Position numbers and translations under genes: made by a program
Assembly: GCA_019359745.1 (NCBI GenBank)
Contig: JAHHGT010000004.1
Span: forward strand, 124,001 to 188,000
Reading direction: 5' to 3'
Source of the DNA: Aphanothece saxicola GSE-SYN-MK-01-06B
GTDB taxonomy: Bacteria > Cyanobacteriota > Cyanobacteriia > PCC-6307 > Cyanobiaceae
DNA: 64,000 bases
Notes under the pieces: generated by a model
What the model was told of the DNA's origin: nothing
Database searches by the model: none
Seen by the model: only the letters and a program-made list of their open reading frames with translations
Shown here: positions 41,412 through 53,851 of the stretch, piece by piece
Position numbering within the stretch: position 1 is the first letter of the stretch
Layout: the number at the start of each line of letters is the position of its first letter

Positions 41412-41527
41412 GCCTCCAGCTGCGCCTCGAGAACCCCAAGGCATAGCGGCGGAAGGCTGTCGCTCTGGGCGCGCTCCAGGGCCTTGAGCTGGTTGCGGGC
41501 AGCGGTGTAGGTGGTCTCGATGGCCAC
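41408..41527 (-). CDS. Shortened YefM/Phd-like antitoxin (39 aa) overlapping the toxin start codon
   Basis: VAIETTYTAARNQLKALERAQSDSLPPLCLGVLEAQLEA*; GTG start, ATGA overlap with yoeB. Confidence 0.55.
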   Translation of the reverse strand: MAIETTYTAARNQLKALERAQSDSLPPLCLGVLEAQLEA

Positions 41528-41668
41528 GGGAGGCGCACAGGATGTCTGTGCATGTCAGTGGCGATCCGGTGGCGTCATCCAGCTGCCGCTCGAGCGACTG
41601 GCGAATCAGCGCTGAGCAGTCGATGCGTCTGGGCCGTTCATGCGAAAGACGAATAGCCTGGCAGCGCC

Positions 41669-41696
41669 AAAAAAAAGCGCCCCCGCAGGGGCGCTT
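41669..41696 (-). terminator. Rho-independent terminator of groEL
   Basis: Minus strand aagcgcccc-tgc-gggggcgctt followed by T8. Confidence 0.9.
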
Positions 41697-41744
41697 GGTG
41701 TTGAAGGCGAAGGAGTGGTGCTCCGACGCTGACCGCAGAAGCGA

Positions 41745-43430
<1,686 letters not shown>

Positions 43431-43435
43431 TCAGA

Positions 43436-43747
43436 TCAGTTGACGACGGCCAGGATGTCCTTCTCAGACAGGAGCACGTACTCGTCGGTGCCGAGCTTGA
43501 TGTCCGTGCCGGCGTACTTGCTGTAAAGCACCTTGTCGCCGACGCCCACTTCAGGAGCCTGACGGGAGCCGTCGTCGTTGCGCTTGCCGGGACCGATCTG
43601 GACCACTTCACCCACCTGGGGCTTTTCCTTGGCGGTGTCGGGCAGAAGGATGCCACCGGCGGTTTTCTCCTCCGATTCGGACACCTTGATGAAGACGCGA
43701 TCTCCGAGGGGTTTGACCGTGGAGACGCTGAGAGAAACGGCAGCCAT
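43436..43747 (-). CDS. groS: co-chaperonin GroES
   Basis: [34 protein letters not shown]. Confidence 0.98.
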   Translation of the reverse strand: MAAVSLSVSTVKPLGDRVFIKVSESEEKTAGGILLPDTAKEKPQVGEVVQIGPGKRNDDGSRQAPEVGVGDKVLYSKYAGTDIKLGTDEYVLLSEKDILAVVN

Positions 43748-43824
43748 GAAATGACGCGAAGAATGGTTGCGAAGACAGCGACGAGGGGTCGGCCGGGGCC
43801 GGGGCGTCGCTGGGGTGGGGTGAG

Positions 43825-43851
43825 TTAGCACTCACGCCCTTCGAGTGCCAA
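43825..43851 (-). promoter_or_regulatory. CIRCE operator upstream of groES-groEL
   Basis: ttagcactc-N9-gagtgccaa; one mismatch from TTAGCACTC-N9-GAGTGCTAA. Confidence 0.93.
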
Positions 43852-43856
43852 CCTAG

Positions 43857-45464
<1,608 letters not shown>

Positions 45465-45480
45465 TCCGGGAATCTTCTCC

Positions 45481-45888
45481 ATGACCCTCACCCTGCGCGT
45501 CCTCGCCCCCGATCAGAGCGTCTTCGACGGCACCGCCGACGAAGTGATCCTGCCCGGCACCACCGGCCAGCTCGGCATCCTCACCGGCCACGTCTCCATG
45601 CTCACCGCCCTCGACAGCGGCGTGCTGCGGGTGCGGGAGGGGGGCAACTGGCAGTCGATCGCCCTGATGGGCGGCTTCGCCGAGGTGGTGGCCAATGAGG
45701 TCACCGTGCTCGTCAACGGTGCCGAACTGGGCAGCAGCATCGACGCCACCGCCGCCCAGAGCGATTTCGAGGCGGCCCAGCAGGCCGCTGTGGCCCTGGA
45801 AGGCTCCGACCCCAGCCCCGAGAAGGTCAAGGCCCAGCAGGCTCTGGCCCGCGCCCGCGCCCGTCTTCAGGCCAGCACGGCCGCCTGA
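45481..45888 (+). CDS. atpC: F0F1 ATP synthase subunit epsilon
   Basis: MTLTLRVLAPDQSVFDGTADEVILPGTTGQLGILTGHVSMLTALDSGVLRVR. Confidence 0.97.
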   Translation: MTLTLRVLAPDQSVFDGTADEVILPGTTGQLGILTGHVSMLTALDSGVLRVREGGNWQSIALMGGFAEVVANEVTVLVNGAELGSSIDATAAQSDFEAAQQAAVALEGSDPSPEKVKAQQALARARARLQASTAA

Positions 45889-45920
45889 GTTCCCCTGCGG
45901 GCCGGGAGGCTGCGGCGGCC

Positions 45921-47009
45921 ATGGGCAAGGGTCGGGAACTCGGTCTGCAGCTGCGCCAGTGGATCGCCACCGGTTCGGTCAGCCTGGATAACCCCCAGGC
46001 CCTGGCCAACCGGTTGATCGATGCCCTGGGGGCCGAGGAAAGCCTGCGGGGTCCCGTGCGCGATCTGGCCACCCAGCCCCTGTTGTTGCGGGTGCTGCAA
46101 TTGCAGGGTGGCCCCCAGCGCAGTGCCGTCACGGCCCTCAGCCAGCAGTTGGCCGGGATCTATGCGCCCAGGGTGCTGGCCGAGCTGCTTGACCTGCTGG
46201 AGGCCTGCTCCGGTGTGGCTCCTGTTCGGCCCGCAGGAGAAGTCATAGTCGCTGACGTTGCCATCAGCGGGCCCTGGCTGCAGAGCCTGCGGCCCCTCGG
46301 CCCCGGGCTGGCCCTGGCCGCCGCCTCGGCGCCGGTGCTGTTCTGGGCCGGCGGGGAACTCGATCAGTGGTTCTTTGATCCCTGGCGCTGGGGAAGCGGC
46401 GCGGTGCTGGTGGTGGCCCTGGCCCTGCTGCAGGCCCTGGCCCTCGGCCCGCTGCGGGCCCTGCGCCGCCGCTGGCCGTTGAGCCTTGAGGCCAGCGGTG
46501 ACCCTCGCCGCGCCTGGTGCTGGATCACGGCTCCCTGGATCCATTCCGCCAGCCGCGAGGCCCTGCTCAACCTGGTGGTGCTGGCGATCGTGCTGGGGAG
46601 CTCAACGCTGCCCCTGTCGTCCCTGCTGCTGCGCTACACCCTCACCGCCCTGGCCACCACGGCACCGGCGGTGCTGGTGGCCCGTCGGGCCCGGGTGCTG
46701 CGTCAGTGGGACGGGGCCTCTGGGCCGATCGCCGCGTTGATTGCCCTGGCTTCGGCCCTCAGCCTGCTGCACTGGAAGGCCCATCCCTTTGTGGTGGGGC
46801 CGGTGGAGATTCCCGCCTGGGTGCTGCTGGTGATCTTTGGCGCCGTCCAGCTGGGCTGGCAGTTGCCGCGCCGCGATCCCCAGGACAGCAGCAGCCCCAA
46901 GGCCCGGCTCTGGAGCAGCCCCTGGTGGTGGGGCACCGTGCTGGGAACGGCCTGGGCCCTGGTCACCCGCGCCCAGGAGCTGGGCCGGGGCCTGGGCTGG
47001 CTGGGCTGA
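45921..47009 (+). CDS. hypothetical multi-pass membrane protein
   Basis: Long ORF with several hydrophobic helices in the C-terminal two thirds. Confidence 0.75.
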   Translation: MGKGRELGLQLRQWIATGSVSLDNPQALANRLIDALGAEESLRGPVRDLATQPLLLRVLQLQGGPQRSAVTALSQQLAGIYAPRVLAELLDLLEACSGVAPVRPAGEVIVADVAISGPWLQSLRPLGPGLALAAASAPVLFWAGGELDQWFFDPWRWGSGAVLVVALALLQALALGPLRALRRRWPLSLEASGDPRRAWCWITAPWIHSASREALLNLVVLAIVLGSSTLPLSSLLLRYTLTALATTAPAVLVARRARVLRQWDGASGPIAALIALASALSLLHWKAHPFVVGPVEIPAWVLLVIFGAVQLGWQLPRRDPQDSSSPKARLWSSPWWWGTVLGTAWALVTRAQELGRGLGWLG

Positions 47010-47040
47010 AGCCCTGGCTCCGGCCTGAGCCCGCTCAGCA

Positions 47041-49325
47041 TCAGCTCGCCAGGGCGCGCATGACCTGCCCCCACAGCTCGGCCACCAGGGCGCCGGAGGC
47101 GGCCTGGGCGGGGCGGTTGTCGTCGTTGCCCATCCAGATGCCGGTGAGGATGCGGCTGGAGGGGGAGTAGCCCACGAACAGCACATCGACGCCGTTGTCG
47201 GTGGTGCCGGTCTTGCCGCGGGCATCGGCCACCACGGCGGCGGCGCCGCCGGTGCCAGCGCTCACCACCTGCCGCAGCAGGGCATCCATTTCGGCGGCCA
47301 CCGCCGGTTCAATCAGCTGACGCGGCAGCTCGCCCACCGGGGTGGTGACGCCGCTGGGGGGGCAGTCGGCCAGGGACCGCACCGAGCCGCAGATGCCCAG
47401 GTCGTAGATGCGTTTCACACCGTGCAGGGGCACCGAGCGACCGCCGTTGGCCACCACGGCATAGGCCCCCGCCAGCTCGTAGAGGAAGGTCTCCTTGCCG
47501 CCCAGCACCATCGAGAAGCTCTCCTCCATGGGCGTGCTGATGCCCAGCTGGCGGGCCTTGGCCACCACCTTGTTGAGGCCGGCCTGCTGGGCCAGCCGCA
47601 GCGCCACCACGTTCTCGGAGCTGGCGAAGCCCGCCGCCACACTGGTGCTGCCACCCCCGCCCCGGCAGCCGGCCACGTAGGCCAGCGGGGCGCAGGAGAC
47701 GGCATCGCCGGGCTTCACGCCGGCCTCCAGGGCCGCCAGGAAGCTGAACAGCTTGAAGGTGGATCCAGGCTGACGCAGGGCCTGCACCCGGTCAAAGCTC
47801 GAGCGGCTGTAATCGCCGCCGCCGACGTAGGCCAGGATCGCCCCGGTGCCGTAGTCGATCGCGATCAGGGCGCCCTGGGTGAGCCCGGCCCGGCCCCCCG
47901 GCCCCTCCAGGAACGCCTTCAGCTGCTTCTGGGCGATGGCCTGCAGGCGGGGGTCGATGCTGCTGATCACCGCGTAATTGCCCCGGGCCTCCGCGCTGCT
48001 GAGGTCGAGGGCGAAGCGTCGACCCTCCAGCTCGCCGATCACGTAATCGCTGAAGAAGGGATAGCTGGAGTAGGTGGACGCGCCGCAGGCGGAGGGATCG
48101 ATGTTGAGCGGTCGGCGGCGGGCGTCGATCAACGCCTGGTCGGAGAGATAGCCCTCGGCGTGCATCCGCCCCAGCACCAGGTCGCGGCGCTCCCTGCCCC
48201 AGGTGGGGTTCTCCCGGTTGCAGGGGCTGTAGCTGTTGGGGCTCGGCAGCAGGCCCACCAGGAACGCCGACTCCGCCACGTCCAGGGCGCTGGCCGACTT
48301 GCGGAAATAGAGCTGGGCCGCCTGCTCGAACCCTTCCGCCCCCAGGCCCAGGTAGGCCCGGTCGAGGTACATCTTCAGGATCCGGTTCTTGCTGAATCCG
48401 GCCTCCAGCTGCCAGGCCACCCACAGCTCCCGCAGCTTGCGGGCCACCGAGACATCGGTGCCCACGGCCGGGTAGACCATGCGGGCCACCTGCTGGGCCA
48501 GGCCGCTGCCGCCACCGGTGCCCTGCACCAGGGAGCGCAGGGTGCCGAACAGATCGATGCCGCTGTTCCAGCCGAAGCGCGAATCCTCCGAGGCGATCAG
48601 GGCCTGGCGCAGGTGCAGGGGGTAGTCGGCCAGGGTCGGCAGGGCCGTCGAGGAGCCCTCGACTGCATCGATCTGGCGGCCATCGGTGGAGAACACCTTC
48701 ACCGGCCCGCTCACCGACCGGATCGAGGAGCCGCCGGAGACGGTGGTGGCCAGCAGCAGACCCCCCAGGGCCACACCCGAGCCGACGAGGGCGCCGATGG
48801 CGCCCCAGTGCACCAGTTGCCCCAGGGGACTGCGGGGATGGCGGTACACCAGGGTGGGCGCTTCCCCCTTCAGCGGTGAGCCGAGCTGCAGCTTGTCCCC
48901 GTCCCGCAGGTGGATGGCGCGGATGCGGCGATCGCGGTGGAAGAGGCCGTTGGCGGAGCCGAAATCCTCGCCGACATAGTCCCGGTCGCCGGGGCGCTCC
49001 TGCTCCACGATCGCGTGCACCCGGCTGACGCCGGTGGCGTCGGCCGGCAGTTCGCAGAGGGGATCCCGGCCGATGCGGTAGCGGCCACCCTCCAGGGCCA
49101 CACGCTGGCGGCACTGGCCGCCGATCCAGAGTTCCAGCCAGGCGCCGTGGCGGTTCAGTTCCCCCAGGGCCGTACTCACGGCCCGGCGACGGCCGCCAGC
49201 CGGAGCGGGGCTGCCAAGGGCCTGCCAGAGGCGGAGCCAACCCGTGGCGGGCGCGGGTGCGGTGGGCGGGGCGGTGCTGGGTGCGGTGCTGTCGCCAGGC
49301 GACGCCTGCTCCGTCGTCCCCACCA
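47041..49325 (-). CDS. class A penicillin-binding protein (transglycosylase/transpeptidase) with N-terminal FHA domain
   Basis: FHA-like YRIGRDPLCELPADATGVSRVHAIVEQ...FGSANGLFHRD; GT51 ALIASEDSRFGWNSGID; transpeptidase RQPGSTFKLF, SSEN, RGKTGTTDN. Confidence 0.9.
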
Positions 49326-49385
49326 TCCCCGGCCCATCTGCCTTGCTCCCATACGCTACCCGCAGCGATCGGAGCGGCCGGCCAG

Positions 49386-49670
49386 GTGGAGCAACGCCGG
49401 GATCCATGGGCACCCTTCCGCATCTGGACCGCCCTGACCATCGGGGTGTATGCCGTGCGGGCCACCTTTGCCGCCACCTGGGTGGGGGCGATCCCCGGCT
49501 GGGTGCTGCTGCTGCTGCTGCTGGTGGCCCTGGCGCTGGCGACCTCGGCCCTGCTGTTCCCCGGGCGGGTGATTCCCTGGCGGGAGGGGGAACCGATGGG
49601 CTGGTGGGGCCGGTTCCTGGCCGACCGGCGCCTGGGCCGCCGTCCCAAGGCCGGTGAGGACCCCCGATGA
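49386..49670 (+). CDS. small membrane protein
   Basis: VEQRRDPWAPFRIWTALTIGVYAVRATFAATWVGAIPGWVLLLLLLVALALA...; GTG start inferred; stop overlaps next ATG. Confidence 0.65.
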   Translation: MEQRRDPWAPFRIWTALTIGVYAVRATFAATWVGAIPGWVLLLLLLVALALATSALLFPGRVIPWREGEPMGWWGRFLADRRLGRRPKAGEDPR

Positions 49671-50398
49671 GCTCCCAGCCCCGGCTGCTGCTGCGGGCCG
49701 ATCCCGGCCGCAGCGTGCCGCTGGATCCCCGCACACCCCTCTCGATCGGCCGCGATCCGGCCAGCGGCCTCTGCCTGGGCCAGGCCCAGGGCGTCTCCCG
49801 CCACCACGCCCTGGTGCGGGTGTCGCGAACGCGGCCGGGCCAGTGGCTGCTCTGTGACCTGGGCAGCGCCAACGGCACCTATCTGGAGGGCGCCCGGCTG
49901 CGGGACTGCCGGCCCCTCTCGGACGGCGACGAGATCCGGCTGGGCCTGCAGGGGCCGGTGCTGCAGTTCCGCGCCACCGCCACCGCCACCGCCTCCACCG
50001 CCGCTGCCAGCGCCGCCGGCCGACCTGCGGCTCTGGTGGTGGACCAGCCGGCCGCCGGGCAGCTGGATTTCGCCGGCCGCTCCCTGCCCCTCGATCGGAT
50101 CCGCTCGGCCTACGTGCGCAGCCGTCGGCGCCATCCCCAGGCCTTCAGCTGGTGGCTGCTGCTCTGCCTGGGCGGCCTGCTGCTGCTTCCCTTTCCGTGG
50201 CTGTTCTGGCCCCTGCAGCTCGGGGCGCTGGCGGGCTGGATCCTGCTGGGCTCCCGCTGGGAGCATCTGCTGGAGGTGACGCTGCAGGACGGCCTGGCCT
50301 ACCGGCACCGCTTCGACAGCCTGGAGACCGCCCTGGCCCACCGCAACGGCATCCGCAAGGCGATGGGTCCGGCCCCGGCGTCGGGGAGGCGGCCATGA
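49667..50398 (+). CDS. FHA domain-containing protein with C-terminal hydrophobic region
   Basis: PLSIGRDPASGLCLGQAQGVSRHHALVRVSR...CDLGSANGTYLEGARLRDCRPLSDGDEIRLG. Confidence 0.9.
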   Translation: MSSQPRLLLRADPGRSVPLDPRTPLSIGRDPASGLCLGQAQGVSRHHALVRVSRTRPGQWLLCDLGSANGTYLEGARLRDCRPLSDGDEIRLGLQGPVLQFRATATATASTAAASAAGRPAALVVDQPAAGQLDFAGRSLPLDRIRSAYVRSRRRHPQAFSWWLLLCLGGLLLLPFPWLFWPLQLGALAGWILLGSRWEHLLEVTLQDGLAYRHRFDSLETALAHRNGIRKAMGPAPASGRRP

Positions 50399-51750
50399 GC
50401 TGGATCCTGCCGGAGGGCGCCAGCCTGGAGTTCGAGGGTCTGGCGGCTCCGCTGCGGATCATCCGGGGCCTCGGGGGTGGCACCCAGGGCCAGGTGTACG
50501 AGGTGGAACTGGAGGGGGAGCGGCTGGCCCTGAAGTGGTACCTGCCGGCCTGCATCGCCCGTGACGGGGGCCTGGAGCGGCGCCTGGTCGCCAGCATCCG
50601 CGCCACCGCCCCGAATGAGGATTTCCTCTGGCCGATCGCCCTGCTGCGGGCCAGTCCCGCCAGCCGCCCCCTGATCCGCATCCGCCAGGAGAGCTTCGGC
50701 TACCTGATGCCCCTGCGGCCGCCGGCCTACGTGGGGGCCTGTGAGCATGCCTCCGGCCGGCTGGCGATCGGCCTGCGCCAGGTGTTGCGCGCCTGCTTCG
50801 GCCTCGCCGATGCCTTCCATGCCCTGCACCTGGCGGGCCTCTGTTACAAGGATGTGTCGCTTGGCAACCTCTTCCTGGAGCCCGGCAGCGGCAGCATCCT
50901 CATCTGCGACAACGACAACGTCGCGGTGGATGGCGCCGACCATGGCGCGGTGCTCGGCACCCCGGGCTTCATGGCCCCGGAGGTGCTGCTGGGCCAGGCA
51001 CGGCCCGGCGCCGACAGCGACCTGTTTTCCCTGGCGGTGCTGCTGTTCCGGCTGCTCACCCGCCACGATCCGCTCAAGGGCCAGATGGAGCTGGCGATCC
51101 GCTGCCTTGATGAGCCGGCCCGCCGGCGCCTCTGCGGTGAGGATCCGGTGTTCATCTTCGATCCGGTCGACGACCGCAACCGACCCGACCCGATCGAGCA
51201 TGCGGCGGCCCTGATCACCTGGCCGATCTACCCCCGCCCCCTGCAGGCCCTGTTCGAGCAGACCTTCTGCCGCGGCATGAAGCAGCCCTCCCGCCGGGCC
51301 CTTACCGGCCAGTGGAAGCAGGAGCTGGCCCGCACCCTCGACCGCCGTACCCTCTGTCTTGCATGCGGCCAGGAAAACTTCCAGGCCAGCGGCGCTCCGG
51401 CGCTGTGCTGGAGCTGCGGCGCCCCCCTGCCGGAGCCCATCACGCTGCTGCTGGCCCATGGGAGCGTGGTCGCTGCCCCCGACAACGAGCTGCACGCCCA
51501 CCACTTCGATGCCCTGGCCGGGGAGGATCTGCGCCGGCCGCTGGCCCGGGTGGTGGCCCATCCCCAGGATCCGCGGCGGCTGGGGCTGCGCAATCTCCAG
51601 GCCGCTGCCTGGAGCGCCGAGACCCACGACGGCCGCTCCCAGCCGGTGCAACCTGGCGAGAGCTGTAGCCTCGCCGCACTCGCCCGGATCCAGTCCCCGG
51701 CGGGTCCGATCGCCGTGCAGCGCCCCACCCGGCCATCCCCCGCCACCTGA
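50395..51750 (+). CDS. atypical protein kinase with C-terminal zinc ribbon (TerY-P triad kinase-like)
   Basis: LALKWYLPA, YKDVSLGNLF, ICDNDNVAVDG (DND at the DFG position), GTPGFMAPEVLLGQARPGADSDLFSLAVLLFRLL; CxxC...CxxC. Confidence 0.85.
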   Translation: MSWILPEGASLEFEGLAAPLRIIRGLGGGTQGQVYEVELEGERLALKWYLPACIARDGGLERRLVASIRATAPNEDFLWPIALLRASPASRPLIRIRQESFGYLMPLRPPAYVGACEHASGRLAIGLRQVLRACFGLADAFHALHLAGLCYKDVSLGNLFLEPGSGSILICDNDNVAVDGADHGAVLGTPGFMAPEVLLGQARPGADSDLFSLAVLLFRLLTRHDPLKGQMELAIRCLDEPARRRLCGEDPVFIFDPVDDRNRPDPIEHAAALITWPIYPRPLQALFEQTFCRGMKQPSRRALTGQWKQELARTLDRRTLCLACGQENFQASGAPALCWSCGAPLPEPITLLLAHGSVVAAPDNELHAHHFDALAGEDLRRPLARVVAHPQDPRRLGLRNLQAAAWSAETHDGRSQPVQPGESCSLAALARIQSPAGPIAVQRPTRPSPAT

Positions 51751-51753
51751 GAG

Positions 51754-52491
51754 ATGCCGTTCCCCGACGTCAAGCTGGCCAACCGGCCGCTCCATTTCCT
51801 CTACCTCTGCGACTGCTCCGGCTCGATGGCGGCGTCGGGCAAGATGCAGGCCCTCAACCAGGCCATCCGCCAGTCGCTGCCGGGCATGGCGGCGGTGGCC
51901 CGGGACAACCCGGAGGCGCGGGTGCTGGTGCGGGCCGTGCGCTTCGCCGACCATGCCGCCTGGCACATCGAGACCCCCACGCCGGTGGATCAGCTGGAAT
52001 GGCGCGATCTCCAGGCCGGCGGCATCACGGCCATGGGGGAGGCCCTGAAGCTGGTGGCGGCGGCCCTGCAGACCCCGCCGATGGAGGTGCGCGCCCTGCC
52101 GCCGGTGCTGGTGCTGATCTCCGACGGCCAGCCCACCGATGATTTCGCCGCCGGCCTCGAGGCCCTGCTGCGGGTGCCCTGGGCCCAGAAGGCGGTGCGC
52201 CTGGCCATCGCCCTGGGCCACGACGCCGACCTGGAGGTGCTGCAGCGGTTCATCGGCATCGAACCGGCCACGGCGGGCCGCTCGCCCCGTCGCCCCCTGC
52301 AGGCCAGCAACGCCACGTCCCTGGCCCAGTACATCCAGTGGGCCTCCACGGCGGTGGTGGGGGCCGCCTCGATGCCGGCGAGCCGGGTGAGTGAGACGCC
52401 CCTCGAGCCTGCGGCGGGCAACATCCCCCTGCCGGATCTGCCCCCCACCGTGCTGGATCCCACCGACGATGTCGGTCCCCTGGTGTGGTGA
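51754..52491 (+). CDS. VWA domain protein, TerY-like
   Basis: MIDAS-type LYLCDCSGSMAASGKMQALNQAI, PVLVLISDGQPTDDF. Confidence 0.87.
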   Translation: MPFPDVKLANRPLHFLYLCDCSGSMAASGKMQALNQAIRQSLPGMAAVARDNPEARVLVRAVRFADHAAWHIETPTPVDQLEWRDLQAGGITAMGEALKLVAAALQTPPMEVRALPPVLVLISDGQPTDDFAAGLEALLRVPWAQKAVRLAIALGHDADLEVLQRFIGIEPATAGRSPRRPLQASNATSLAQYIQWASTAVVGAASMPASRVSETPLEPAAGNIPLPDLPPTVLDPTDDVGPLVW

Positions 52492-53846
52492 ACCGCTGGG
52501 CGGCGCCGATCGCTGCCAGCCGGGCCGGGGCCGCCCACCTCAGGACCGGCCGCCCCTGCCAGGACGCCGTGCTCTGCGGTGAGCTGCGCGACGCCGAAGG
52601 CCAGCCCGTGATGCTGATGGCGGTGGCCGACGGCCACGGCGGGCTCCGCTACCGCCGCAGCGAGGTGGGCAGTCGCCTGGCCTGCGAGACGGCCCTGGCC
52701 GTGGTGGGGGACGCCCTGGCCGCCGCGCCCCCGGGGGACGGGGAGGGGGGCTGGAGCCGCTGGCTGGCCCACGACCTGCCCGAGGCGGTCCAGCGCCGCT
52801 GGCTGGAGGCGGTGCAGGCCCACTGGCAGAGGGATCCCGGCGAGGGCGACTTCGAGTCCCTGCTCTATGGCAGCACCCTCGGGCTGGTGGTGATGACGAC
52901 CCACTGGTGGGGCCATACGGGCCTGGGCGACTGGGACCTGGTGCGGGTGGAAGCGGACGGCCGTGCCCGGCTGCTGCAGGAGGAGAACGAACCCACGGCT
53001 CTCGGCGAGGCCACCTGCAGCCTCTGCCAGCCCCAGGCGGCGTCCCTGTTCGCGCGCCGGGCGGCCCTGCATCCCCTGGCGCCTGAGGCGCATGCGTTCG
53101 CCCTGGTGCTCTGCACCGATGGCATCCGTAAATCCTGTGCCACTGACGCGGACTTTCTCACCCTGACGGCCTGGCTGGCTCGCAGCGGCGCCGAGGCGGC
53201 AGGAGACCTGTCGGAGGCGCTGGATCGGATCAGCCGCGAAGGCAGCGGCGACGATGTGACCGTGGCGATCGGCCGCAGCGGGGCGCCCGGCGAGCCGCCG
53301 GCGCCGCTGCCCGCGCCTCCGGCGGTGGCGGAAACCCCTGCCGTGACGCCATCCCCTGCCCAGGCCGCCCAGGCTTCCCATCCCCGAAGGCGGCGCCCGG
53401 CGATCGGCCGGGCGGTGGCCATCGGCCTGGCCCTGGCCGCCGCCGGTGCGGGCTGGCTGGCCCTGATCTGGCCCCGAACCCAGCCCCCGCCGCAGGCGGC
53501 GCCCACCTCCCCCGGGCTGCGGGCCGCCCTGGCCGAGGTGGAGCGCCTCTGCGCCCAGCCGGCCAGCCTTCCCCTGGAGTTGCGCCGCCGGCGCGAGCTG
53601 TTCGTCGCCCTGCGCCAGGGCCGGCAGGATCCAGGCCAACTGAAAGCCGCAGCCGCCACGGATCCCCTGGCCGCCCTGATCGCGGCGGATCTGCCTGCTG
53701 CCGATCCAACGGTGGAAAAGCCTGCTGGGGCCAAACCGCCACCGGCCAATCCCCGCCGCAACCTGCAGGCCCTCGGTGCCTGCCCAGCCCTGCTGGAGGC
53801 CCTCAGCCAGCAGTGGGCCCTGTCCCCGGCTCCCACCACCCCCTGA
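52485..53846 (+). CDS. PP2C family serine/threonine phosphatase with C-terminal TM segment and tail
   Basis: CQDAVLCGEL, AVADGHGGLRYRRSEVGSRLA, CTDGI; TM AVAIGLALAAAGAGWLALIW; GTG start inferred. Confidence 0.87.
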   Translation: MVNRWAAPIAASRAGAAHLRTGRPCQDAVLCGELRDAEGQPVMLMAVADGHGGLRYRRSEVGSRLACETALAVVGDALAAAPPGDGEGGWSRWLAHDLPEAVQRRWLEAVQAHWQRDPGEGDFESLLYGSTLGLVVMTTHWWGHTGLGDWDLVRVEADGRARLLQEENEPTALGEATCSLCQPQAASLFARRAALHPLAPEAHAFALVLCTDGIRKSCATDADFLTLTAWLARSGAEAAGDLSEALDRISREGSGDDVTVAIGRSGAPGEPPAPLPAPPAVAETPAVTPSPAQAAQASHPRRRRPAIGRAVAIGLALAAAGAGWLALIWPRTQPPPQAAPTSPGLRAALAEVERLCAQPASLPLELRRRRELFVALRQGRQDPGQLKAAAATDPLAALIAADLPAADPTVEKPAGAKPPPANPRRNLQALGACPALLEALSQQWALSPAPTTP

Positions 53847-53851
53847 CCACC

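Noticed and set aside
49980-50030. gccaccgccaccgcc repeat tract
   Set aside because: Simple Ala/Thr linker coding in the FHA protein, not a DNA repeat element.
47792-50341. 849-aa minus-strand ORF in an alternate frame over the FHA-PBP and FHA genes
   Set aside because: Out-of-frame low-complexity Gly/Pro/Gln-rich translation crossing several real genes.
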